A program made the position numbers and the translations under genes. A DNA stretch of 53,909 bases from positions 1 through 53,909 of the forward strand of contig JAJZPZ010000002.1 in the NCBI GenBank assembly GCA_021847795.1, given 5' to 3'. Below are positions 19,425 through 28,455 of this stretch, piece by piece. Each line of letters starts with the position of its first letter. The stretch's first letter is position 1. This DNA is from Nitrospirota bacterium (GTDB taxonomy: Bacteria; Nitrospirota; Thermodesulfovibrionia; Thermodesulfovibrionales; Dissulfurispiraceae). Below the pieces are notes generated by a model, which saw only the letters and a program-made list of their open reading frames with translations, was not told where the DNA came from and did not search any database.

Positions 19425-19766
19425 ATGCGTTCATTAGGCAATAAAGTCGAACTGCTGAAGATAATCGCCCATCCCGTTCGCATAAGCATCCTCGAAGAGC
19501 TGACTAAAGGCGTAAAGTGCGTCAGTGATTTCGAGGAATTTCTCGCCATAAGCCAGCCCAATGTGTCCCAGCACCTATCTCTCCTCAGAAGGCATGGCGT
19601 TATTGATTATTACGTTGACGGGAGGCTCAGGTGCTACTTCCTCAAAGATGCGCTGATACCCGATATTATTGAACTCCTGAAAAAAGACTATGCAGAGGAG
19701 TTGCCCGCCCCTGCCTGCTGCCCCATCATGAAGAAAGGAACCTATCTAGGAGAAAGGAGAAGATAA
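19425..19766 (+). CDS. ArsR-family transcriptional regulator
   Basis: HPVRISILEELTKGVKCVSDFEEFLAISQPNVSQHLSLLRRHGVIDYYVDGRLRCYFL wHTH; AGGAGG upstream of 19425. Confidence 0.9.
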   Translation: MRSLGNKVELLKIIAHPVRISILEELTKGVKCVSDFEEFLAISQPNVSQHLSLLRRHGVIDYYVDGRLRCYFLKDALIPDIIELLKKDYAEELPAPACCPIMKKGTYLGERRR

Positions 19767-20086
19767 TGAAACTCGGCATTGTCATTTATTCAAATGACCC
19801 TGAAACCGTATGGAATGCCTTCAGGTACGGCGCTTTTGCCATTAAAGAAGGCGATCAGGTGAAGGTTTTTTTAACCGGCAAAGGAGTGGAGGCGGAAGCC
19901 CTCGACACCGACAAATTTGCGGTCACCCAGCAGATGAAGGGATTCGTCGAACTCGGTGGGAAAATATACGCCTGTGGGACTTGCCTGAAAATAAGAAGCG
20001 CCGGGCCGACAGAGGTCTGTCCGCTTGCGGGGATGAAGGATTTGCGGGCGATTATTACGGAGAGCGACAGGGTTATAACATTTTAA
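19766..20086 (+). CDS. DsrE-family sulfur relay-like protein (CxxC)
   Basis: MKLGIVIYSNDPETVWNAFRYGAFAIKEGDQVKVFLTGKGVE...GGKIYACGTCLKIR. Confidence 0.85.
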   Translation: MKLGIVIYSNDPETVWNAFRYGAFAIKEGDQVKVFLTGKGVEAEALDTDKFAVTQQMKGFVELGGKIYACGTCLKIRSAGPTEVCPLAGMKDLRAIITESDRVITF

Positions 20087-20105
20087 ATTTGAAGAGGAGG
20101 GGAAA

Positions 20106-20450
20106 ATGCAAAAAGAGATCGTGTTTTTTCTTTCGACAACTCCTTACAGTTTTGAAAACACACACACTATTTTAAGGCTGGCGGATTCTGCCTTGAAAAA
20201 GGGACAAAAAGTCAGGCTTATCGCTTCCGGAGATGGTGTTTTCTCCATTGTTAAGGGGCAGGTCCCTCAATCGCTTTCAGCCCTGGAAGACCTTGTAGGC
20301 AGGGGGCTTAAGGTGGACATATGAACAGGCTGCATGCAGACCCGCGGTCTTGCGGCTGACGATTCCGTTGACGGTGGCGACATGAGTTCGCTTAAAGGAC
20401 TTTTCAATGTGATCAAAACCCAACCTGTTTTTTTGAATTTCGGCGTATAA
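20106..20450 (+). CDS. DsrE-like protein with in-frame UGA; candidate selenoprotein (114 aa, U73)
   Basis: MQKEIVFFLSTTPYSFENTHTILRLADSALKKGQKVRLIASGDGVFSIVKGQVPQSLSALEDLVGRGLKVDI-U-TGCMQTRGLAADDSVDGGDMSSLKGLFNVIKTQPVFLNFGV; TGA at 20322-20324; frame open to TAA 20448-20450 before the next SD. Confidence 0.8.
20336..20353 (+). promoter_or_regulatory. putative bacterial SECIS hairpin
   Basis: GCAGACC-cgc-GGTCT(t)GC, beginning 11 nt after the TGA; G at loop position 2. Confidence 0.55.
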
Positions 20451-20460
20451 GGAGGAGCAG

Positions 20461-20814
20461 ATGGAAAGCATAAGCATCATCTTAAGGCGGCCGCCGTATG
20501 GGACCATTGATGCGCCTGAAGCCATACGCCACGCGCTTGGTGGAGCAATCGAAGACATGGCAGTCAAGCTGATCCTCCTGGGTGGCGGGACAAACACGGC
20601 CAGAAAGGAACAGGACACATCAGCCACCGCATATCTTAATATGGAGGCAGGTATTAAGGATTGCATCGACATGGGAGTCGAGGTCTACCTCGATAAGTCC
20701 GCGCTGCAGGAAGAACGCCTCGAAGAGAGCGACTTTATCGAGGGGATAACCATAGCGACAGGCCCGGAGATCGCTGCAATCATAGCCGGTACAAATACAA
20801 CCATGATTTTCTAA
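20461..20814 (+). CDS. DsrF/DsrE-family protein
   Basis: ISIILRRPPYGTIDAPEAIRHALGGAIEDMAVKLILLGGG; SD aaggagg; follows DsrE-like genes. Confidence 0.8.
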   Translation: MESISIILRRPPYGTIDAPEAIRHALGGAIEDMAVKLILLGGGTNTARKEQDTSATAYLNMEAGIKDCIDMGVEVYLDKSALQEERLEESDFIEGITIATGPEIAAIIAGTNTTMIF

Positions 20815-20826
20815 AAAGGGGGACCC

Positions 20827-21108
20827 ATGCTGGTGATCATCAAAAGTGCGCCTGATGTGCCTGAAGGCAAACAGGGGGTTAAACTTGCCAGGGATATGGC
20901 TGCTGATATTTGTCTTATACAAAATGCCGTCTATTTTGCACATAGGGAAAGGCTGGAGGGGTTTCCCGGCGCTGTGTATATTCTGGATGAGGATTGCAGC
21001 CTCAGAGGGCTAAATAGCAAACAGCTCAATAAAAATATAAGAAAGCTGGACTATGGCGGCCTTATTGACATAATGGTTAGGGAAGATAAGGTTATCGGAG
21101 CATTTTAA
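20827..21108 (+). CDS. DsrH/TusB-like protein
   Basis: MLVIIKSAPDVPEGKQGVKLARDMAADICLIQNAVYFAH...VYILDEDCSLRGL; ~93 aa in DsrEFH-like order. Confidence 0.75.
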   Translation: MLVIIKSAPDVPEGKQGVKLARDMAADICLIQNAVYFAHRERLEGFPGAVYILDEDCSLRGLNSKQLNKNIRKLDYGGLIDIMVREDKVIGAF

Positions 21109-21127
21109 ACAGATAAAGGGGGGCTCT

Positions 21128-22315
21128 ATGACGAGGATTGTTGTACTTGGGGGATCGTTCGGTGGACTGACGGCAGCGCTTGAACTGCGAAGATTACTCG
21201 GCAAAGAAGCGGACGTTACCGTTATCAGCGATGATGACAAGTTTACTTTTATGCCTTCGCTTCCCTGGCTGATCATGGGGTGGAGGGCGCCGGAGGACAT
21301 AACGCTCGGAGTTGATGGAATCCTCAGGCCCAAGGGGATCAGCTTTATCCATGAGATCGTAAACAGTGTTGATCCTGAGAAATCAAAGGTTGCTACAGCA
21401 AACAAGGAAATATCCTATGACTATCTTGTAATTTCAACCGGGCCGCATCTTGCATTTGACGAGATCCCGGGCATGGGGCCCGAAAAGGGACACACGGACT
21501 GTACCTTTACTCTCGGGCATGCAATCAAGACAGGGCAGACGTGGAAGAAGCTAATCGAAAATCCCGGCCCGGTAGTTATAGGTTCGGCGCAGATGGTAAG
21601 CTGCTTCGGCCCCTCCTATGAGCTTGCATTTGAAATGCATACGGAACTCAAGAGGAGAAAAATGCGGCACAAGGCGCCCATTATTTACCTCACCTCGGAA
21701 CCCTATCTCGGGCATATGGGGGTTGCCGGCCTGGGAAATTCCAGGAGATTTTTCGAGGACGAATTCGCAGCGAGTGAAATCAAAGCTGTTGTAAACCAGG
21801 CCATCGAGGAAATAACGCCGGGGGAAATCAGGCTCAAAGACGGCTCCAGGCTCCCCTTTAAGCTGGCGATGATAGCGCCTCCGTTCAAAGGGGTGCCTGC
21901 GGTTGCTCCGCTCGGGAACCCGCGGGGGTTTATTGCTGTCGATAAAAACTACCGCCACACAAAATACCGGAACATTTTTGCGATCGGGGTTGCAATGGCC
22001 ATAGCGCCGCCGGAGCCCACGCCTGTACCCGTAGGGGTTCCGAAGACAGGATTCATGACAGTTAAAATGGCAAAAACCGCTGCAGCAACAATTTATTCGG
22101 ACATCAAGGGAAGCATCCCGCCTCCTGAGAGCGCACTGGAGGTTGTCTGTCTTATGGACATGGGGCACACGGCAGCGCTCATGAAGGCCTCTCCGGTGCT
22201 TCCTCCAAGGCAGGATTCCTATACGAAAAAAGGCATGTGGGCCAAGTGGCTTAAAGTATCTTTTGAAAAGTATTTCTTATTCAAGATGAAACACGGATTG
22301 AGCAATTTACCATAA
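21128..22315 (+). CDS. FAD-dependent oxidoreductase, sulfide:quinone oxidoreductase-like
   Basis: RIVVLGGSFGGLTAALELRR (GxGxxG-like), VSCFGPSYELAFE, NIFAIGVAMAIAPPEPTPVPVGVPKTGFM. Confidence 0.87.
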   Translation: MTRIVVLGGSFGGLTAALELRRLLGKEADVTVISDDDKFTFMPSLPWLIMGWRAPEDITLGVDGILRPKGISFIHEIVNSVDPEKSKVATANKEISYDYLVISTGPHLAFDEIPGMGPEKGHTDCTFTLGHAIKTGQTWKKLIENPGPVVIGSAQMVSCFGPSYELAFEMHTELKRRKMRHKAPIIYLTSEPYLGHMGVAGLGNSRRFFEDEFAASEIKAVVNQAIEEITPGEIRLKDGSRLPFKLAMIAPPFKGVPAVAPLGNPRGFIAVDKNYRHTKYRNIFAIGVAMAIAPPEPTPVPVGVPKTGFMTVKMAKTAAATIYSDIKGSIPPPESALEVVCLMDMGHTAALMKASPVLPPRQDSYTKKGMWAKWLKVSFEKYFLFKMKHGLSNLP

Positions 22316-22341
22316 CAACAAACAGGAGCAGGAGGTTTTGC

Positions 22342-24669
22342 ATGGGCAGTAAAAGGTTCTCTTTAGTCGAATTCTCAGTAGATCATCCGAGGCTTATTGT
22401 GGCGCTGACCATCATCATAACCCTGGTATTCATGACTCAGTTTCCGAAGATAAAGATAGACACGAACCCTAAAAACATGCTGCCCGCCACCTCAGACGTA
22501 AGGGTGTGGAACGATGCGGTGGACAAGAACTTCGGTCTTTACGAGGATATGATCGTGGTCGGGATGGTGAACGAAAAGGGGATTCTCAACAAGGAGAGCC
22601 TTGCCAGGGTCCAGCGGATAACCGATGAAATACTCAGGCTCAAGGGCGTAGCCGCGCGGGATGTAAACAGCTTCCCGACCATCACCAATGTCACTGCTGA
22701 AAACGGCACGCTCAATGTGGCTCCCCTTATGACCGAGGCGCCGAAAAACGATGGCGAGATAGCCGCGCTCCGGAAGATGCTCTATGACAATCCGCTTTTT
22801 ATGAACCGCATTATTTCCAAAGACGGAAAGACCACCGCCATATACGTCCCCCTTGAGAAGGGCTCGAACGGCAAGGAAGTTGCCGACAAGATACGGGAAA
22901 TCGTAAAGAAAGAAAAAGGCGATGAGAAGTATTATGTCGCAGGCGACCCCGTAGCAAGGGACACCTTCGGCGCCGAGATGTTTAAGCTCATGGCGGTATT
23001 CGCACCGATTGCCGGCATGGTCATGCTCCTGGTGAGATATATCATGTTCAGGGATCTCTTCCTCTCCGTCACGCTGATGATGGACGCAATGATCAGCATC
23101 GTCTGGAGCATGGGGCTTCTGATAGCCCTGGGGTTCCCCGTACATATTATGAGCTCGATGGCCCCTGTCTTTTTGATGGCCATTGCGACAGACAGCATCC
23201 ATATCTTCAATGAATTCTATTTCCGCTTCAGGGAAAAAAAGGACAAAAGAGTCGCAATCATCGAGACCATGCAGGCAGTAAGCCGGCCGGTGCGCTATAC
23301 TGCCTTGGCGACCGCTGCCGGGTTTGCAGTGCTCCTATTCATGAATATAGTCCCGGTAAGGGTCTTCGGAGGCCTTATCGCATTCGGCACGGTGATTTTG
23401 CGGGTTTTAAGCTTCAGCTTTATCCCCGCGATGTTCACCTTTGTAAACGAGGGGAAAATAGCGAAAATCGCCCAGGCCGAAGACATCGAATCGAGCAGGA
23501 CATCACAGTTTCTTAAAAAACTTGCCGGACTGGGGATTCATAACCCGAAGGCAACGGTACTTGTCGGGCTGCTGCTTTTTGTCATAGCGAGTGTAGGTAT
23601 ATCAAAAACAGTGGTCAACAACAACATGGTAGGGTGGTTCAAGAAAAACAGCGATATCCGTGTTGCCGATACGGTCATGAACCAGTCGCTCGGAGGCACA
23701 TCTCTGGGGTATGTCGTAGCGCTGTCGAAGGAAGAGGACTTTATTAAAACCCCCGGCGCAATGCGTTATATTGAAGGTCTCCAGCGGCATCTTGAAAAGC
23801 TGCCGGTGGTCGGCAAGACGACTTCGGTAGTCGACTATGTAAAGAGGATAAACCGCGTCATCCATGATGATGATCCGGCATACGACAAAGTGCCCGACAC
23901 CAAAGAGATGATAGGGCAATACCTCTTCCTCTTCAGCATGTCGGCAAAGCCCTCGGATCTCGACAACGTGGTCGATTATCCATTCAAGAAGGCAAATATC
24001 TGGGTGCAGCTTAAGACCTGGGATGCACGGGCTATGGGAAAAGTCATCGAGGCGGTATCCGAGTATCAAAAGGCCAACCCTATCCCAATGGAATTCAAGC
24101 CGGCCGGCATCGCCTATTTCAATCTTGTCTGGAATCACGAAGTGCTGTGGGATATGGTGAAGGGGTTTGTCCTCGCCTTAATAGTTGTTCTGGCGATTCT
24201 TGCACTTGATTTCCGGTCCGTAAAATGGGCGATAGTCGGATACACCCCCCTTCTGTTTACAATCTTTCTCATATACGGAGTTATCGGCTATACGGGCAAG
24301 GATTTCGATATGCCGATATCGGTGCTTTCCTGTCTTTCGCTCGGCATGGCCGTGGATTTCGCCATTCATTTTGTGAGCAGGTTCAGGCAGAGGCTGGCGG
24401 AAGTCAAGGCTTCGGAGGGCAAGGCCCCCAATGAAGCAGCAGTGGCTGATGCGCTCTTATGGACAGCTGCGCGACCGGGCAAAGGGATAATGCGCAATGC
24501 AGTGCTTTTCGCGGCATCCTTTGCCGTCATGATCTTTGCGCCGCTTACGCCTTACATAACGGTCGGCGCCTTCATTGTCAGCATGATGCTGTTGAGTGCG
24601 GTGATGACGATAATTTATCTTCCCGCACTGATCACACTACTGCAAAAAACCCTGCTCAAGGAAGCATAA
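22342..24669 (+). CDS. RND/MMPL-family transporter
   Basis: Two SSD/MMPL-type TM bundles; ATDSIHIFNEFYFRFRE, SLGMAVDFAIHFVSRFRQR. Confidence 0.9.
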   Translation: MGSKRFSLVEFSVDHPRLIVALTIIITLVFMTQFPKIKIDTNPKNMLPATSDVRVWNDAVDKNFGLYEDMIVVGMVNEKGILNKESLARVQRITDEILRLKGVAARDVNSFPTITNVTAENGTLNVAPLMTEAPKNDGEIAALRKMLYDNPLFMNRIISKDGKTTAIYVPLEKGSNGKEVADKIREIVKKEKGDEKYYVAGDPVARDTFGAEMFKLMAVFAPIAGMVMLLVRYIMFRDLFLSVTLMMDAMISIVWSMGLLIALGFPVHIMSSMAPVFLMAIATDSIHIFNEFYFRFREKKDKRVAIIETMQAVSRPVRYTALATAAGFAVLLFMNIVPVRVFGGLIAFGTVILRVLSFSFIPAMFTFVNEGKIAKIAQAEDIESSRTSQFLKKLAGLGIHNPKATVLVGLLLFVIASVGISKTVVNNNMVGWFKKNSDIRVADTVMNQSLGGTSLGYVVALSKEEDFIKTPGAMRYIEGLQRHLEKLPVVGKTTSVVDYVKRINRVIHDDDPAYDKVPDTKEMIGQYLFLFSMSAKPSDLDNVVDYPFKKANIWVQLKTWDARAMGKVIEAVSEYQKANPIPMEFKPAGIAYFNLVWNHEVLWDMVKGFVLALIVVLAILALDFRSVKWAIVGYTPLLFTIFLIYGVIGYTGKDFDMPISVLSCLSLGMAVDFAIHFVSRFRQRLAEVKASEGKAPNEAAVADALLWTAARPGKGIMRNAVLFAASFAVMIFAPLTPYITVGAFIVSMMLLSAVMTIIYLPALITLLQKTLLKEA

Positions 24670-24821
24670 GGGTCGGCTTGCTTATGGAGGCGGCGGACTC
24701 GTACGCACATAGGAGTTTTATCCGACCCGGCAGGCATACTATATCCCCGGGGGAATTCCCGATGGGAGCTTTTGAGATTTGCATGAACATGAAAAAAAGA
24801 ATTTTAAGAGGAGGATCTAAA

Positions 24822-25646
24822 ATGGTTCCGGATGGGAAAAATAAAAAAGCATGCATCTCGCTGGTAATTATGGTTGTGTTTCTGCTGATGTCGGGTGTTT
24901 TTGAAGCACGTGCCATAACGCCGAACGAGGTGATGAAAAAGTCTCAGGGGGCCTTTCTCTATCAGGGCAAGGATTTCAAGGCACGCGTTATGATGAAACT
25001 GATAAGCAAGGGCGGACAGGAAAGGGTAAGGGAACTCACCATGCTGAGGAAGAATTCCGGAGAAGTCGGAGGCAACCAGAAATACTTCATCTACTTCTAC
25101 CAGCCGGCCGATGTAAAGGACATGACCTTTATGGTTTACAAATATCAGGGGAAAGATGCCGACAGGTGGCTTTATGTTCCGGCAATCAACATGGTAAGGA
25201 GGATCGCCGCCCGGGATAAATACTCCAGCTTTGTGGGCTCCGACTTCACCTATGAGGACGTCTCCGGACGGAACCTGGAAGACGATACTCATGCCCTGGT
25301 CAAAGAGGAAAAGGTCGGGGGAAAAGATTGTTATGTAGTCAAAAGTACGCCGAAGGTACAGGATGTGGATTACAGCTACAAGCTCTCCTGGATAGATAAA
25401 ACCAATTTCCTGCCCCTTAAAGAAGAGTATTATGACCGTCGCGGTGAGCTTTACAAGTTATTTTCCGCTGATGAAGTCAAGGAGGTCAAAAGCATCCCTA
25501 CCGTGACCAAAAGGACCATGAAGAATCTCCAGAGCGGTCACAGGACCGAAGTCAGCTATTCGAAAGTCGACTACAATATCGGGATTGAAGACAGTCTCTT
25601 TTCAGAGAGATACCTCAAGCAGCCGCCGAAGAGATGGATTAAATGA
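24822..25646 (+). CDS. outer membrane lipoprotein-sorting-like protein (LolA-like fold)
   Basis: Signal peptide; ITPNEVMKKSQGAFLYQGKDFKARVMMKLISKGGQERVRELTMLRKN, DRWLYVPAINMVRRIAARDKYSSFVGSDFTYEDVSGR; SD gaggagg before 24822. Confidence 0.85.
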   Translation: MVPDGKNKKACISLVIMVVFLLMSGVFEARAITPNEVMKKSQGAFLYQGKDFKARVMMKLISKGGQERVRELTMLRKNSGEVGGNQKYFIYFYQPADVKDMTFMVYKYQGKDADRWLYVPAINMVRRIAARDKYSSFVGSDFTYEDVSGRNLEDDTHALVKEEKVGGKDCYVVKSTPKVQDVDYSYKLSWIDKTNFLPLKEEYYDRRGELYKLFSADEVKEVKSIPTVTKRTMKNLQSGHRTEVSYSKVDYNIGIEDSLFSERYLKQPPKRWIK

Positions 25647-26977
25647 AAAAACAGTATCCGGAAGGCAGAAGCCGGGGCACGGAGAACAGGTTTTATTTTA
25701 CCGCGGACCTGTTTTCCGTCTTACGCGCCCTGCCCCCCGGCTTCTGTCTTCTGTCCGTTGTCTTCTGCTTTCTGGTGTTTTCGGACGTTGCATACGGGAT
25801 CGATACATCTGTGCATGGATTCCTGCAGGGCAACTACTCAATGGACACTGCCGCAAGGAACCCCGACGGCGGCAACTTCAAATGGGCTGAAGAGCGGTTC
25901 CAGCTGAAACTTGATGCCTCGAAAGACCCCTTCCACCTCATGGTGAAGACCGATGCATTTTACAAGCATAACGATGAAAAAGGAGATGTTGAATTAAGAG
26001 AAGGCTATATTGATTACACTGCGGGCAAATGGGATGCAAGGGTCGGAAGGCAAATCATTACGTGGGGGCTTGGGGATTTATTGTTCATCAACGACGTGTT
26101 CCCCAAAGACTACGAGGCTTTCTTTTCCGGCAGGCCGCTCGAATACTTGAAAAAGGGCATTGATGCAGTAAAGGTCGGCCTCTATCCGGAGTTTGCATCT
26201 TTTGAGCTTATCGTTGCACCTTTTTTCGAGCCGAACCGTTTCCCTGACCCGAAAAGATTCCGGCTCTTCGACCCGATGCCGGGAGTAACGGACAGGGAAA
26301 AAGCAAAACCGGCAACAAGCCTCGAAAACACCGAAGCGGCGGTGAGGGCGTACAGGGATGTGGCAGGCTTCGATGCCTCCGTGTATTTCTACAGAGGATT
26401 TTGGAGGCAGCCTTCCATGCTTCCCGACAACCTCCTGGCGCCTTCCCGAATAGCTCTTTTCTACCCTGAACTCAACGTTTACGGGGCAAGCCTTCAGGGG
26501 AGAGCCCTGGACGGCGTGATTAGCCTTGAAGGGGGCTATTATGACTCAAGGCAGGACAGAAAAGGCACAGACTCCCTCATACCGAATTCCCAGACAAGAT
26601 TCCTGGCGGGGTATCAACGGCAGCTGTGGGAGGACTTTACGGCAGGGCTTCAGTATTACGGCGAATACATGCATGATTATGGGGCATACAAAAAAAACCT
26701 GCCGGCAGGATTCCCGCAGGAGAAGAAACTGCACCAGCTTACAACTATACGGCTGACCCAATTCCTGATAAACCAGACACTGAAGCTCTCGCTTTTCACT
26801 TTTTACAGCCCCTCTGACAGGGACTACATGCTGAATCCCGAGATGAAATATAACTTCACCGACCATATATGGGCGGCCCTTGGGGGCAACATTTTCGGGG
26901 GCGGAAAGCCATGGACCCAGTTCGGGCAGCTGGACAAGGATGATAACGTTTATCTCCAGACGAGATACGAGTTTTAG
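25643..26977 (+). CDS. outer membrane beta-barrel-like protein (DUF1302-like)
   Basis: Signal peptide ending DVAYG, alternating-pattern strands, C-terminal YLQTRYEF with terminal Phe. Confidence 0.75.
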   Translation: MKKQYPEGRSRGTENRFYFTADLFSVLRALPPGFCLLSVVFCFLVFSDVAYGIDTSVHGFLQGNYSMDTAARNPDGGNFKWAEERFQLKLDASKDPFHLMVKTDAFYKHNDEKGDVELREGYIDYTAGKWDARVGRQIITWGLGDLLFINDVFPKDYEAFFSGRPLEYLKKGIDAVKVGLYPEFASFELIVAPFFEPNRFPDPKRFRLFDPMPGVTDREKAKPATSLENTEAAVRAYRDVAGFDASVYFYRGFWRQPSMLPDNLLAPSRIALFYPELNVYGASLQGRALDGVISLEGGYYDSRQDRKGTDSLIPNSQTRFLAGYQRQLWEDFTAGLQYYGEYMHDYGAYKKNLPAGFPQEKKLHQLTTIRLTQFLINQTLKLSLFTFYSPSDRDYMLNPEMKYNFTDHIWAALGGNIFGGGKPWTQFGQLDKDDNVYLQTRYEF

Positions 26978-27089
26978 TGATCGGCTTTCATTTGCTTTTC
27001 TTTTCGCGTGCAACCCCGAATTATGCCCAGGTGGTAAATTCCCCTATTCCTTCCTGACCCCGAAGAACCGAAGAATGTGTCCGGACATG

Positions 27090-27353
27090 CTACATCATTT
27101 TTAATGGAAACCGTCCGGGGTGTTCTATAATCTCAATGGTAAGATCTATATCTAAATCCGGCCAGTAAAAATGTCCGGGATGAGGTTGCTCAATATTAAG
27201 AATCTTTCCGACCGGCGCATCTTTAAACCAGGGGAAATCCTCATATGACATAAACAACTCTTTGTCCCCGGCCAAAAGCCACACTCCATTGCCGGAAATA
27301 TGTGTAATCTCAACCCCTGCGGTGGTTTTCCCAGGCGGTTTTAAACTCGTCAT
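27090..27353 (-). CDS. DUF2442 domain protein
   Basis: VEITHISGNGVWLLAGDKELFMSYEDFPWFKDAPVGKILNIEQPHPGHFYWPDLDIDLTIEIIEHP. Confidence 0.85.
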   Translation of the reverse strand: MTSLKPPGKTTAGVEITHISGNGVWLLAGDKELFMSYEDFPWFKDAPVGKILNIEQPHPGHFYWPDLDIDLTIEIIEHPGRFPLKMM

Positions 27354-27549
27354 AATGCACCTCGATGATGTTTTCTATTTCCTTTAACTGCACCCGTGAT
27401 AGGTTGTGATTTTTCGCCAACTCAATACCCGGGGTCAACCAGAACTTAGCTTCTCCGTCTGAACACACGACATGAACATGCATTCGGGTCTCCTCACGGG
27501 AGAAGAAAAAGAAGCGATACCCTTTTTCTCTTAATATTGTCGGGCTCAT
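27310..27549 (-). CDS. DUF4160 domain protein
   Basis: MSPTILREKGYRFFFFSREETRMHVHVVCSDGEAKFWLTPGIELAKNHNLS. Confidence 0.88.
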   Translation of the reverse strand: MSPTILREKGYRFFFFSREETRMHVHVVCSDGEAKFWLTPGIELAKNHNLSRVQLKEIENIIEVHYDEFKTAWENHRRG

Positions 27550-27624
27550 CTGTTGGTTATATTTTAACGAATAACACTTATTTTTGGTAGCGCAATGCAC
27601 AATTCAAGACGCAACCCCATTTGT

Positions 27625-27651
27625 CCCTTTACCTCCTTCAAGGTAAAAGGG
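27625..27651. terminator. putative hairpin terminator for the minus-strand arsR operon
   Basis: ccctttacct-ccttca-aggtaaaaggg, followed by another G/C hairpin. Confidence 0.5.
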
Positions 27652-27681
27652 GGAGGCATTTGCCCCCCCGTGTGCTTTTAA

Positions 27682-27795
27682 CTACTTCTTGGCATCCGTA
27701 CATCCGCAACCGCATCCGCAGCCGGATGTCTTGATTTTACGTACAACAGTGCTTGATGATTCGCTTTTTTTCGTGTCTTTTTTAGTATCTGCCAT
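27682..27795 (-). CDS. 37-aa Cys-rich peptide with CGCGCGC motif
   Basis: MADTKKDTKKSESSSTVVRKIKTSGCGCGCGCTDAKK*; SD aggagg upstream on the minus strand; below the ORF-track length cutoff. Confidence 0.75.
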   Translation of the reverse strand: MADTKKDTKKSESSSTVVRKIKTSGCGCGCGCTDAKK

Positions 27796-27797
27796 GA

Positions 27798-27989
27798 TTA
27801 TTCACCTCCTTTCCCGGCATTATCAGCCGACTTTAATTTAGTGTTGACTGCTATAAGTTCCGTCTTCAGCTTCTTTTTGTATTCCTTTAAATTTATAAGC
27901 AGTTCCTCTTTGCCCGGCGTTTCCCCTCCACGGCCAGACGTGCAGGCACAATCTCCTTCGGCTCCTGTCGGAATATTTCTTATGCACAT
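27798..27989 (-). CDS. 63-aa Cys/coiled-coil small protein related to the ArsR C-terminal tail
   Basis: CACTSGRGGETPGKEELLINLKEYKKKLKTELIAVNTKLK resembles ArsR tail CACGCELGRKRKSSETKEALSEYKKQLEKELKQVEEKIK; SD AGGAGG. Confidence 0.7.
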   Translation of the reverse strand: MCIRNIPTGAEGDCACTSGRGGETPGKEELLINLKEYKKKLKTELIAVNTKLKSADNAGKGGE

Positions 27990-28048
27990 GGACGCCCTCC
28001 TATTAAGTTTATTCGCATTTACTTATATTAAAAAGAAAAAAATACGGG

Positions 28049-28444
28049 CTATTCTCCCTTTTTTTCACATGCTTTGATCTTTTCTTCCACCTGTTTTAAT
28101 TCTTTCTCAAGCTGTTTCTTATACTCCGACAGGGCCTCTTTCGTTTCGGAGGATTTCCTCTTCCTGCCGAGTTCGCAGCCGCAGGCGCACACTTTTTTCA
28201 ATCCCTGCTGATATTTGTCCAGCTTGTCTTTGTTCAACGAATAATAAATGTAATAGCCTTTTCGTTCATCCGAAACCAGGCCTGCCTGTTTCATTATCCG
28301 GAGATGCTGGGATACTGCGGACTGGCTGACTCCCAATGCCTCGGCTATCGTATTTACAGAAAGCGGCCCCGCCTTGAGCAGTTCAATAATTTTTATTCTG
28401 CTTTCAACCGACAGCACCTTGAAAGATTCCGCCTCGGTTTTCAC
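28049..28444 (-). CDS. ArsR-family regulator with Cys/coiled-coil C-terminal extension
   Basis: SVESRIKIIELLKAGPLSVNTIAEALGVSQSAVSQHLRIMKQAGLVSDERKGYYIYYSL; CACGCELGRKRK tail; GTG start. Confidence 0.9.
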   Translation of the reverse strand: MKTEAESFKVLSVESRIKIIELLKAGPLSVNTIAEALGVSQSAVSQHLRIMKQAGLVSDERKGYYIYYSLNKDKLDKYQQGLKKVCACGCELGRKRKSSETKEALSEYKKQLEKELKQVEEKIKACEKKGE

Positions 28445-28455
28445 ACGAAACTCCT

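Noticed and set aside
20106-20324. Treating the 72-aa DsrE-like ORF as a truncated pseudogene
   Set aside because: Post-TGA frame is conserved-looking, ends just before the next SD, and the TGA replaces a paralog Cys; recoding explains it better than decay, though read verification is still needed
24459-24780. Long 5' extension of the lipoprotein-sorting-like ORF
   Set aside because: Overlaps the end of the RND gene out of frame; the real start with SD is at 24822, before a signal peptide
27090-27549. DUF4160/DUF2442 pair as a novel system
   Set aside because: This pairing is already widely seen next to each other as a TA-like module; ordinary
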